NCBI GenBank assembly: GCA_032358255.1
Contig: JAULBX010014092.1
Span: forward strand, 1 to 64,000
Length of the DNA stretch: 64,000 nt
Origin: Heterotrichella gracilis
Lineage: Eukaryota; Sar; Xanthophyceae; Tribonematales; Xanthonemataceae
Direction: 5' to 3'
The position numbers were made by a program, and so were the translations under genes. This document shows, one piece after another, positions 46,025-58,200 of the stretch. How positions within the stretch are numbered: position 1 is the first letter of the stretch; each line of letters starts with the position of its first letter. The notes under the pieces are model-generated. The model searched no databases. It had not been told where the DNA came from and saw only the letters and a program-made list of their open reading frames with translations.

Positions 46025-48493
46025 TCAATCAATAAATGTTTGGCTAGATGCATAATACCATTGCTGCAGGGCCGAGGGTTGAATGCTGCCCAAATCATCG
46101 GCACTCAATTCATTGCACACATGCGCAAGCAAGTGGTTAATTCCATTTCCCTCTGAAACCTTTCCAATGTATCGAACTTTCTTGAACAATAGACTGGCCA
46201 GATGCAATTTTGATGGGTTGCTGACAACGCACTGTTGCCCGTCGTTATGGCCTATGCTCAATGTGCCGTTGTCCAGTGCTTCACCGACCAGGACCACAGC
46301 TGTCCTTGGGAAGTCAAAAGCATTTTCAGCTTTGTACTCTGTGAAAAAGGTGTGCAAGATTTGCTGTAAATTTTGATAATGTGGTGCTGGCTCGGAGGCT
46401 GTTGCATTGGCAGTGGCGTCATTGCTGCTAGGTGAAACATAGATCGAAAACAATACTCCAAGAAGCATCTCAATGCAGCCTTGTTCCACACACGCGTCAT
46501 GCCTCCACAGCAGAAGTCTGCAGACTCCGAGCACTGCTGTCGCCTGCGCCTGATGCAAATTTGGGTTCTTGCTCAACTCGGCGATCCATTGCATCAATTC
46601 TACCAGTGTATTGCTTGGCAGCTTGTCAATGTGCACGAAGATTGCATCAAGGCAGGCACTGAGGGCGCTGTGTGCCAAGGCGTAAAGCCCTGGGTCCCCA
46701 CTTCTTGTCAGTGATAGCCTTTGCAGGTGCGGAAAGCAATACGCCAGGCCCTCGGTGCTTCCCATGCAGCAGGTGCTCAGGAGATTGATGAGCTCAATCT
46801 GGAGGGGCTTGATGTTTGAATCCGTCCCATTGCCGCATTGCAGAAGTGTGCCAAGCTTGGATCCAGGGGATACATGGTTTGCAAGGAAAGACTCATCCAA
46901 CACAGTCACACCTGCACATTTGGAGTGTTTGTATAATAAAGTGACTAGGGCCATGGGTGCAGCACATGGTGGGGCACCCAAGGCCATGCTCAGGCATAGT
47001 GCAGTGCACGTCTCCTATTGTCTTCAACCAGGGTGAAGTTAATCAGCCTTGCGCCGGTGTACTATGCCGGTGTATTATGCGCATAGTACATCGGCGTAAG
47101 TATGATTTTATTTCTGCCTGCCAGGGGGCTGTTCACACATCCAATTGGAACCTTGCAAGCTGGTGCAACACACAACTGAGGTTAAAATTCTCGTGCACAA
47201 TATCATTTATATCTAAAATGGAAAAATTGAATGCATGAAACCATTTTTATTTTTCACGGTATTACATAGTTGGATATTGAATGCTTCTAAAATAAAATAT
47301 ATCAACAACAAATTCAAGCACGCAACTGTAACAGGTTCAAGCTGTTAATTAATCATCAATTATAATTACCTGGCATAACAGATTGTTGCTGAATGTCTCC
47401 AACTTGGAGCAAGCATGACACAAGATCAGATTGGCCCAGCCATGGTGTTTCAAGGATGGCTTTGTATACCGTAGCTTCCTTCAGCATAGCAAGGTTATCC
47501 TGCAACAGTACACATATTAGTCAAACTTTGGGTTGCGCATCATGATAAAATTAATACAAATGCATGAAGGGTGGCTGTCCGTAGTAATGCACATGCACTG
47601 TCCAACCTAAGCAAGGTGCATGATCAACACATTGCTCAAAGAGTGCTTTGCTGATATTTGCGTGACGGATCCCCGCTCCTTGGCACGACGCACGAGATTA
47701 TCCTGTGCAAATAACTGCGCAATCATGGCAATTAATGCTTTCTGCAATGCAATATTATTCACCTTCAGCTCTGTTAATTGCCGTCCATTTGCCCGCCAGT
47801 TGCTGTTGCAATCCTCTGATGTTATTCTGGCAAATTCTGCGACTGTCGAGAAAATGAAGTTGCCCAAGGAGGCGCAAGGAATATCCAAGAGCTTGGCATT
47901 GTGTACGCCGCAGGTGATGAGTTCATGCGCTGTGTCTGGAGAAACCTCGCTTTTGAAACTGCAGTCCACACAAATGGTCAATTGTCCATTCATGTTGTAC
48001 CCACAGCAACCTGGGCTGCGGCATGTTGTTGGGAGAGGCCTGTGCTTGGCTTCTGCTCGGCAAGGGTTGTGCAGCAGCTGGCTGGGTCTTGCCAATGACG
48101 TGGCTGTGCAGTAGTACTACGTCATTGGGCAGTGCAGCATTGGCAGTTATTGGCAGTGCAGCCATTGGCAGTATATTTCAAAACTAACCAGTGCTGGATA
48201 ATAGCTGAAATGATGGCCTTGCACAGTTTCTTCCCAGGTCCTGTCATTTCTTCAGACTCTGAGCATGTGCTTGCAACCAGGAAGCGCAGTACCTCACCAA
48301 TCACCTCCCCAGAGCATGTGGCAATGCAGTTCCTCCAGTGTGTGGTGATGGTGTCAAGGCACCGTCTCATATGCGTGCTGGGGATGCTTTTGTAGCCATT
48401 TGCTCCCAGTCTTGCTGTCTCCAGCAGGTGTGAAGTCAGGAGCCACCATGTTGGGCATGGGGGCTCAGCACCTGTGATACCTGTGACCACCAT
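46025..48493 (-). CDS. Unrecognised helical (armadillo-like) protein
   Basis: Four exons: about 48493-48189, 47958-47763, 47499-47370, about 46911-46025, roughly 506 residues. Splice junctions agree in phase. The large last exon is rich in amphipathic helices (for example LQIELINLLSTCCMGS, then HSALSACLDAIFVHIDKLP and ATAVLGVCRLLLW), fitting an alpha-solenoid. I cannot name a family. The ATG at 48493 is the first in frame, but two acceptor-like CACAG sites nearby mean the chain may start further up. It is head-to-head with the SMC gene, which could mean shared regulation, though this is only positional. The Walker or zinc motifs seen in neighbours are absent. Confidence 0.6.
47073..47100. repeat. 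28-base imperfect palindrome
   Basis: CCGGTGTATTATGC and GCATAGTACATCGG are reverse complements apart from three positions, meeting at a central GCGC. A partial copy (CCGGTGTACTATGC) precedes it. It lies in an intron. Confidence 0.8.
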
Positions 48494-49260
48494 TGCAACA
48501 CCACAGGACCTGCCCAAGGGCCTTAAGAGTCGTTTGTGAGACCAATATCAGTTGGGCTTGCAAAAATTAACGAAATGCGACATGGGTATCCATCCTAAAG
48601 GGTTTTATCACCACCTGTTGGCCTTTGGTGCAGACCGTTCAACTTGGTCACAACACATCACTTCCATGTTTGACATCGCTTCGAGAAGCAGTTCTTTGGT
48701 TTATGAGCCTAGGAAGGAAATGGTCGAAATAATGCGTCGTTGGCTGTGCTGGCACCACCGTGACGGTAAATTTTACACAGTGTGAGCTGAAAACACATAC
48801 GTTACTGCATTTTGAATGTTAATGGGGACCTGAGGGCCAGCACACTCCTCGTTCAATATGTTCATCTATTCCTATAAGCTTGTCGTGGTGCAACCATTTG
48901 GCAAGTGAGCTTCAGAAGAATAGCGAACCTGGGTTCTACAGTCTTCTTTACTCCCGTCTAGCGGTTATATGTCATATCAGATTATTCTAGTCGGCTGTAG
49001 CAGGGAGCTGTCAAATGCATGCATATGCATATAGCATCCATGTAGCCTGTGGGTGGGCTCAACCGCCTGTGAGACATTTTAATGTCGCAGTGCATGTGGG
49101 TCGTGCTGAAATTCACTGATATCAAGGTTGCCAACTGGTAGCGGCTGTATGACAAAGTGGGTCCCTATAAAGCGAGTTGCAACGGGATAAATGAGCAGTG
49201 AGGGTACAGAGCAGTCGCGAAGAACCTTGTGAACCAGGCTCAACACAGCAACACAGGACC
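48494..49260. promoter_or_regulatory. Divergent promoter region of helical protein and SMC genes
   Basis: About 770 bases separate the two outward-facing start codons. A TGCATGCATATGCATATA stretch lies near 49015-49033. A 77-codon plus frame at 48552 has no recognised content. Promoter function is inferred from position. Confidence 0.5.
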
Positions 49261-52200
49261 ATGGCTTTCTACATTGCACATCTGAAAGCGAAAGCATTCA
49301 AGTCAATAGGAGGAGACTGGGTGGAAGCAACCCTCAAGCCTGGTCTTGTGGGCATTGTGGGACCCAACGGCTGCGGCAAATCAAACCTGGTATGTGGTTG
49401 GACGCCAGGTGCAAGTGCAATCAAGGTTGTTGTGTGTAGGATTGCATCCCATGGCACACGAGAAAGTGGCTGTCTAGTGCCAGTGCCACCACGGTTGATT
49501 GGTGTAGGGCACCCGCATGCCGCCATGCATGGGTATGTGGCTGCACAGGGCCAGTGGCACCATGTCACATGTTGGACTAGGTGGAAGGTGGCCAGGGCCT
49601 TACTCCCGTAGTGACCATGGTTCAAAGGTTGCTGGCTCTAGTATGTGCTGACGATGCATGGTAACTGCCAATGTTGTTCAATCCCCACCCAGACCCCGGG
49701 TCCCCACACAGATATCAGGCATTTGCTTTGCGCTGGCCTGCAGTCACCAGCAGTTGGGAGTAAGCAACCTTGCTGAGCTTCACAACACAGAGGCCAATGA
49801 GGTATGGCCAATGTTCAAGGGTGTGACCACCACAAGCATCGCCATGGCAAGCACAATAGGATCAACCCTGTAGGTCGAGCTGCAGCATGACTTGTTATGC
49901 AGTACTGCACGTTGGTTGGGGCCGCATGAGCCGATGCACAGTAATGTGTTTTGGAAATATTCATGCTGCCTCCTGAATGTACAGTGGCCCCCTATTAACA
50001 CCCTTTGGAAAATTGTCATACAACATAATATTATCGTTGGTATGCAAGTGGGTACCCTGTACGCATGCTTGTGGCGTTGCCAACTGCTTTGGGCTATATA
50101 TTGTGTTTGCTGTGATATGCAGTAGGGTCAACCTATTCATCCACAACACAGGTATGTGAAGTGCATGTGACGCTCCGAAGCGCAGCAACTTCAGAAAGCC
50201 GCTGCATCAGTGCAACTCTGCGGAAATCTGGACAAGATGTGTCGAGAGAGTACAAAATTGATGGGAAATGCAAGACTGCAAAAGAGGTCAAGGTGAGCTT
50301 GTGCATTACAGATGCCTGAACAGTAGCCTACGGTACCCTATTTCCATCTTGAAAAAGTGCATTTTGTGGACCACAATGAGGTGGCCACTAAATGTGTCAG
50401 TGCGGCACTAATGGAAGGTGGTTTTGTATTGTAGGAGCACTTGCGGAGCATGGACATCATCATTGACTCAGCATGCGCAGTGATCAAGCAAGCTCAAGTG
50501 ACCAGGCTTGCGGATGTAAACAGTAAGTCGCAAGCAGTGCAATATGCCTTGATCAGAGTTGCAATGCGTATGGTAAATTTGAAGGAATCCTTGTGTGTAC
50601 TGACAGGTTTCTTGAGCAAAATAGACATCTTGATTACAGCATGACCTCATAGCACGTTGAGAACATTACGTCAGAGCATGGGTGCCCACAGCAATTTAGT
50701 ATTTAACTTGCTGTGGTGCCGCAGATCCTACAGATATTGCGGCAGTCATAGGGGAGTCAAGCGGCTACAAAAGGTAACAGAGCGGGTAAATTTATATTTT
50801 CTCTCTCAATTTCCACCCTGGTTTACAGCAGCTAGTATTGACTAAAGACGAGGCTGCTGTACTGGCGGTGGCCGGTGGTGGTGGGTGGAAGATCTTAAGG
50901 CACTGACCATGGCACTGGGAACCAACTTTCTGCGTCCTGATGTTGTGCAGGTGGCAAACAGAGACACAGCTGGCAGCTGATGAGGTCTCAAAAACCCAGA
51001 AAGTTTGCCAAGATGTCAATCAGAAGATCTGTGTTCTGGTAATGCCCTCTGAGTCAGATTTACGCACCTGCATTGAGTAGTGAGATTCCTTTACAAGTTT
51101 GCAAGAAACAAACCATTATTGCAATCTGATTCAGTCTCTCTTGGTAAGTTCTCATTTATTTTTACCAACTTTGCATGCAAGGAGAAAACAATTGCAAGTG
51201 ATGATGCCAAACACAAGGCGCTTGAACGGGCAGAATATATCGACACAGAGCTGCAAGACGTTGCCCGCAGGATGTTTCAGAACCTATCACAGACAAAAGC
51301 CCAGCTGGACTCCTGCATTTCAGCCACTGAACAACAATCAGATAGATTGAAGGTAAGGATACACATAATCATATAATTCCCACAGTATTCAGCAGGATGT
51401 TATAGTACTCTTTGTTGCACTTCTTCATGGTTGCACATTTGACTGTAGAGGTAGCATGGTAAACAGCATTGACAAGTATTTTTTTTGGGGTCAAATTTCA
51501 GTCAATAGAAAGGTAAAATTTTGCTGTGATGTTTTGAACACGTCATTTTATGGATACAGTCAACCCTTGGAGTCCACTGGACAATTAATTGTGTGCAGGC
51601 TACACAAGCAACCACTGATGCAAAGATAGCGAAGCTTCAGGAAGAATATGACAATGTGCGGAAATCTCTTGCTGCGGCCGACCCAAGCTCAAGCACATTG
51701 GCACTGCGTCAGAATATTGCTAAGCTGGAAGAAGAGGTAGGCAGAACAGTACTGTCATCAAACAAATCAGAAATAAATCCATGTTTGCAAATTGTGTTAT
51801 AAACACATGCGCAGAACCTGACTTGTTTCATCGACCATTACATGGCTACATACATTGTCCAATGTACCCATTCTCCCTTGCTGACATATGTGCAGTGCCC
51901 CAATCGTGGGGTCAAGGGAAAGGGCTGGGGACTTTGTTTGGTACCACGCACCAAGGCGGCATGCAATTTGCATCGATGATCCACCCTAGTTGCCTGTAAC
52001 AATCTCCCCCTCAATACTATTGCAGCAAACTCGATTTATGATTGTGCAGATGAAAGTCCTCGAGGAGCAACTCGCCAAGTCCCACCTGGTACAATCAACC
52101 ATCCAGGACTTGCGCAGCACTATCAAATGCCTCCAAACGCAAATGGAAGGCATTGGGTCTCAGCGGAAACAGCAAGATGAGGCAATTCACCAGTTGCAGA

Positions 52201-55200
52201 CTGACTTGGACCTCTGTCTGACAGGTGGTTTTCTGCACCGTTCCCTAGCATGCTAAAGAATGTTTTCTGAAAAGTGGGAGATCGCAGCAGTCCTGACTAG
52301 GCTTGCGCACTCTGCAATTTGGAACGCCACAATGCCATTCGTTTTTTTGAGCTTGATATGAAACGGCACATTTTCATGAATCTTGAGCAATGTCTGACGG
52401 CCATGTTCTATGCACCCTCCTTTCTGCTACCCTTGCGTGACATGCCCTCCCCCTTTCACTGTAACTATCAAGGATACACACTGCAGATTTGCAGTATCCA
52501 CGCGAGGCCCCAGGCTGAAATGACAACTTGAAACTGCGTTGCTACTTGGAAACCTTGTCTTCCCTGGGTATGCACTTAATGACTAAGCTAGGTGAATCAT
52601 CGTCAGCAGGGGCACAAACCACACAGCGGCAAGCGTACTACAGGAAAGAGCTGCAAACGTTACAAGACTCATGCGCGGCTATTGAGCAAGAAGCAGCTGT
52701 CTTGCGTGACAAACATGCTGGGCTGGTACAAGCGCTGACAACTCATCAAACTGAACAGCAGCGGTGGGTCGTTGGATGAGTTGGATATTGAACATGGCAG
52801 TGACAACTGTGCGCAGAAAATTTTCATTGGCTGTTTTATTACACTCCAATTTTTACACATGCACAGTTCTCTTATAGAAAGGCGTGCATATTGGGCTGTA
52901 CACGCAAACCTGATTACGGGTCTGTTTGAAGTGTATGACTATACACTGACAAGCCTCTGCTTGAGTCACTGCAGAAGCAGGCATGGAAGCATTTGGATGT
53001 ACTTAAATGGTAAATCTTGAATTAAACTGTGTGATGTTGCAGGATCAGTCAGCAGTGTGCGGCGCATTGTGGCATGATGGAGGAACAGCAGGGCCGCATC
53101 CACCAGACCCATGTGCGCCTGTACACAATTGAGGAGCAGATAAAAAAACAGCAATGCGTGGTGAATCAGCTATCAGCCACAATCAACTGCACCAGAATGG
53201 GCCTGGGAGTAATCCACCAGAACAGCTCTGGTCAAGTGCCCTCCTGCATGCTTCACGACTGCTTTGCGTTCAAGCCAGATGCGTTTGATTGGGTGGCGGA
53301 GGCTTGCCAGGCGCTTGACAACATCGCAGGGCCAAAGCTACAGATTGCCGTGGTGCAAACCAAGAGGCAAGCTGTGCAGTTGTTGGGCAGCGCTGTGCCT
53401 GTCCAAAACTGTGCGCAGTCAAAGATACGGATATGGCCACTGGATACAATCACCTTTGTAGACAACGCACGCAGTCATCATGCAGTCTTGAGCAAGTTCC
53501 AACCAGGCAAGTGGCATTGACTCAGCACATTTCTACTGCAGTGCCCCCTAGCATGGAGGTCACTAAAGGGTTATCCGTTGAATATTTTACATAATGCTGG
53601 ATGATAAATGATTGATTTGCTTCAAAGCCTGGCTGCAATTTTACCGTTTTCCACTCCTGTGCAGGTGACGTAATGGTTCCACTAGACTTCATGCAGTACG
53701 AAGCAAGATACGAGAACGCATTGAAGAGGGCATTGGGAGGGTATTTGATTGCCCGCAATGACAGCGTGGCAGACAAACTGGCAGAGATGGGGGTGTCATC
53801 TGTCACACTGGATGGGACAATTAGCCGCATTGGCTCTGTCCAGGTACTCCTGGTTTTAGGTCTGTTCACAGAGAAAATGCGCACTCCATCCTGCAGCGAA
53901 AGCTAAGCGGCACAGACACCACCAGCATCCCGCAGCCTGCTTTAATAAAGCAGTGGGGTACTGGTCACCAATGGCCCTTGCCTGCCTGTGGAAACCCTAA
54001 ACCCTAAAACCCTTGGCCATCCTCGATCCAGCCTACTACCAAGGCTGTGCTGGTGGATTGCAGCAACCTGGTCACCGTTGGTCCAAGGGTCAATAGAGGC
54101 ATCTTGATTCACAGGAATTGTATAAAAAATGCGTCATCATCTTCCGAGCAGTGCAGTGATTGTCCAGACTCTAAATTAAAAGTTACATGAATTTAAATGC
54201 AGGGAGGCTGGAGAGAAGGCAAATCAACGACAGCATCCCTCATGCAGCAGAAACTTTGCCTTGACAAGCTCCAGGTCAGTAAATTGGGCGCATGTCTAAC
54301 TTTGGCCACACACAGGCCCCTTGTACTCATTTCCAATGCTCCCACCGCGTGCGTGATGGTGCTAAAAAACAATTGCATTATTTTTACATAAATGTGAATG
54401 CAGTGTACCGGGTACTGGATTGTGCAAAATGGACAGTCGCATTGGGATCCCAGTGCAGCAGTTTTATTGTCCAGCTCCTGTACAAGCTCCACACACGCAT
54501 GGAACCACTTAAAAGGCAGGGAAAGGTTGAGAACAGGGTTACTATGCAAGACTATGGGAGCCACTGGCTTTGGAATCACTGTGAATCCTGCACTGAAACA
54601 CCTTCTGATGGTGTACCTAGGTAGAGTTGCATACTGCCAAGGACGTCCTGCTGCAGCTGCAACAAGAGGCACAAACTCTGCAAACACAGAAGGCTGATGG
54701 CGAGAGCTTTTTGGAGAACTGCCGGGCTCTGGAGGAGCAACGGGCAGCAATTGAAAGGGTAAAATACATTATTAAATATTTTGGTGCACAACGCGGATTG
54801 TCAGTGTACTTTGATTGCAATGTGTACAAATAGCACATTGTGACCATTTCAATGGCCTTCGACATTGTCATTGTATGACCAGAAGATTTTAATGCAATTG
54901 CCGACCGCTTTATTTTTTTGGTGCAAATTCTTGCCACAGGAAATCAAAGACCTCCAGCACCAGCTGGCGGAGGCACAGATGGAGATGGATGCAAATCAAA
55001 AGGCACAGCAGCACACTGCAGCCCTGACCCAGACGAGGCAGCAGTTCCTGGCGAACTGCAAATCAGAGAGGCAGTTCCATGACAGCCAACAAGGCCTTGT
55101 GCTTGCAAACAGCATCAAACAGCAGCTTCAGTCGGCCAAGTACGTGTCATGATGTGCTCTTTACATGCACCCGTACATACGGGTGGTAAATATTGCAATT

Positions 55201-58200
55201 GCATTAATGCATTCATGGCATTGATGGGGATTTACGTATTTCTTCTGATTGCTGCCACTTCATTATCTCCTGCTATGATCACTTCCCTGTGATATTCCAG
55301 CCATCAAAAGACCATGTGCCGTACACATGTTGCACACCATGCAAATCAGAATCCCCACCAATTGTATGTATAAACATAAATGTACTAGTAGTACGTTTAG
55401 TAAAGGTACATTGATGGCTGCCAGCCCAAGCACCACGGGTGCACTCAAAATGATGGATGAACCACCCCAGGTTGCATCAAGCAACGCTTCAAGCAGAGCT
55501 AGATAGGGCGACAGCAGGGCTGGATGAAGCAACCACCAAGCTGCTGTTGGCTGAGGATGACCAGCAAGATGTTGAGCAGGAGTCATCAAGTGTTGCTGAG
55601 CAACTTGCCTACAAGCAGGAGGAGCACATGGATTGCCTTGCCACGCTGGCAAGGGTCTTGGTACTTGTTGCTGGCTGATGTGGAGTTGTAGGCGTCATTT
55701 TGAATGTTGTTGCCATCTGAGATGCGCATGTGCATCAGAAAAATCTTGGAATGCAGAGCTTGGACTTTGCACAGCGAGCAATGTGCCAAACTATGGCTAT
55801 TAGCAGGCCAAATGGCTGATCAGCATTTCATTGTTACTCCAACCAGGCTGAGCAGGCTCTGAAAGAAGAAGGAAGAAGGGTCAACGAGAAGAATGTACAA
55901 GCATTGGATGCAGAGATCAGCCAGTTGGAGAAGTCAATTGTGGAGGTAAATGGCCACAGTGACAATGGCTTGGTGGCAAAGGCTGCTTGATCTTGCTTGA
56001 TTCATTGTCACAAGTGTTATTGCTCTCTTCATGCCATCAGGGGTGTTGATATATAAAGCAAGAATTCCTTTTTATATATTAACACCCCTGATGTCATGTC
56101 ACAGCACATGTGAGCATGCGCACGCCACCAGGGTATTATCCGTTGCCGCAGCAAACTTTGCAGTCAATTTGCTGGTACTATGCTGTGTGCTGTATGATGG
56201 CCATCCCCGCGCATTGTACTGGTATTGCGCCGCCCAGTGTCGCAAATATAATTCCACGCATCCCGGAATGAAAATTTCGACACTGGGCGGCTTGCAGACT
56301 TTTGTATTCCACCAGAGCTACAGCGCGTCAAGGAAAAGTAGCACATCATGCCATAAGCTGAATTTGAAAACAGTAATCGCATTGATATATCCAATGCATA
56401 CAGGTGCAGAAGGAGTTGAAAACCGCTGCTGAGCAGACAAGCAAGCTGCGGAAACAAGTGCATCAGCTGCAACAGGAAGAAACCAAACTAAAGCAGAAGC
56501 TGCCGCCCGCATGGGATGGGATAATCGAAGATCACACAGAAATGGAGATGATGGATGTGGATGCATCCTATGAGCAGCTGCAAGAAGAATACAAGGAGCT
56601 GACCCGGAGTTGGAAAGCTCTGCAGGTAGGCGCATGTTGACTTTCATGTTGGGACCATACTTGCCATGGTGCATGCAGCTTATAATGCCTTTCAGGAACT
56701 GTGCATGCAGCTCACGGTTCTGACCTGATTGGAAAAGACGGCGCAGCTGCAATCAATCATAACCACATGCACTCCCGCAGGAGGAGTTGCGCAAATGCTC
56801 CCACCAGCAGCACCCAGTGTCTGCTGCAGAGCATCTGCTGCATGAGGATAGAAAGAAGCTGCGCCAGACTTTACAGGTAATCAGCACTCGCTGTGGGAAC
56901 CGTGGCCAAGCTCTGTCTGACCTGAATATCAGTGCACAAATGACCATATTTAATGACAAGGACCATTATGGCATGCCCACATCATGGCTATGACCACACT
57001 ATGCTGTTCATAGGATCCGTCCTATGACCACATTATTGCTATGACTACATCAATGGCTGTGCTGCAGGCCAGGGCAGACGCACTGTCCACCGCCGTGACT
57101 TGCCTCCAGGAGGGCATTGCTGCATCCTCACAGCAGGTGGTGGAGATCAATGAAACTGTGTTTGAAGCAGTCCAGCTCACGTTTGGCAGCCTGGTCAGGT
57201 CGCTGCTTCCCACCAAGGTGCCTATACAAACCCTAAACCATCAACCCTAACCAGCTGACGTATGGTAGCCTGGTCAGCTCACTGCTCCCCACCAAGGTGC
57301 ATACATAAACCCCAAACCCTAACCAGCTGACTTTTGGCAGCCTGGTCAGGTCATTGCTCCCCACCAAGGTGCCTATTCAAACCCTAAGCCATAAAATCTA
57401 AACCCAAGCTTTCATGAAAAAATATTGATGGTAAATCACAGAAATATCGCGTGGCTTTCCATCTGGGACCTCCTGCTATTTCCTGTGTTTCCACCCATGC
57501 AGAGTATACGGCTGGCAAAGACGCAGTCCCTGGCACATGAGGGGGTCAGGCTCGAGATGGCCAACCGCATGGCGGGTGCTAGCAGCAGGCACACATCAGG
57601 CGCTGGCCCCAGTGCTGATGGGCGCCAGGCTGAGCAAAGCTGGAGCAGTCGCCTGGATATGCTGTCTGGTGGCCAGGTAGGGAAAATACACAGATGTAAA
57701 CGCCTGGGTCCTGGGTAGCTTTGGAGCACTCATAAAATAAATGAAAGAAATAAATCACTTTCCTTTTGCATACTGATCAGCGCAAGGTGGTGTTTCTGGC
57801 GCTGGTGTTGGTGCTGGTGCTGGTGCGTACTCATTTATATTTGTTTGTCATTTCTATTTTCTTTTTGTATAGGAACGTACTTACCTATAAGCTTTGTTTA
57901 TATATTAATATTTCTCTCTTCACCTGTTCAGCGCACGCTGGTGTCCCTGGCGCTGGTGCTGGCAGCTGCACGGGCCGGCCTGCAGACCTCGCTCTTCCTG
58001 CTGGATGAGGTGGACGCAGCCCTGGATGAGCACAACCAGCAGCTGGTGGCCAAGCTGCTGCGGGACATTGTGGCTGACAGCGACGGCGGCTGCCAGGTGG
58101 TCTGCGTGACCCACAACAAGGCCTTCCAAGCCATCTGCCACCAGATCATTCAGGTGCGGCAACAGTGTACACCATCTGTAGGTTTGTCCATCAGCGACGG

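Noticed and set aside
2391-57400. Introner-type mobile introns
   Set aside because: The repeated text in each intron comes from its own exon; introns share only telomere-like motifs and not a common sequence.
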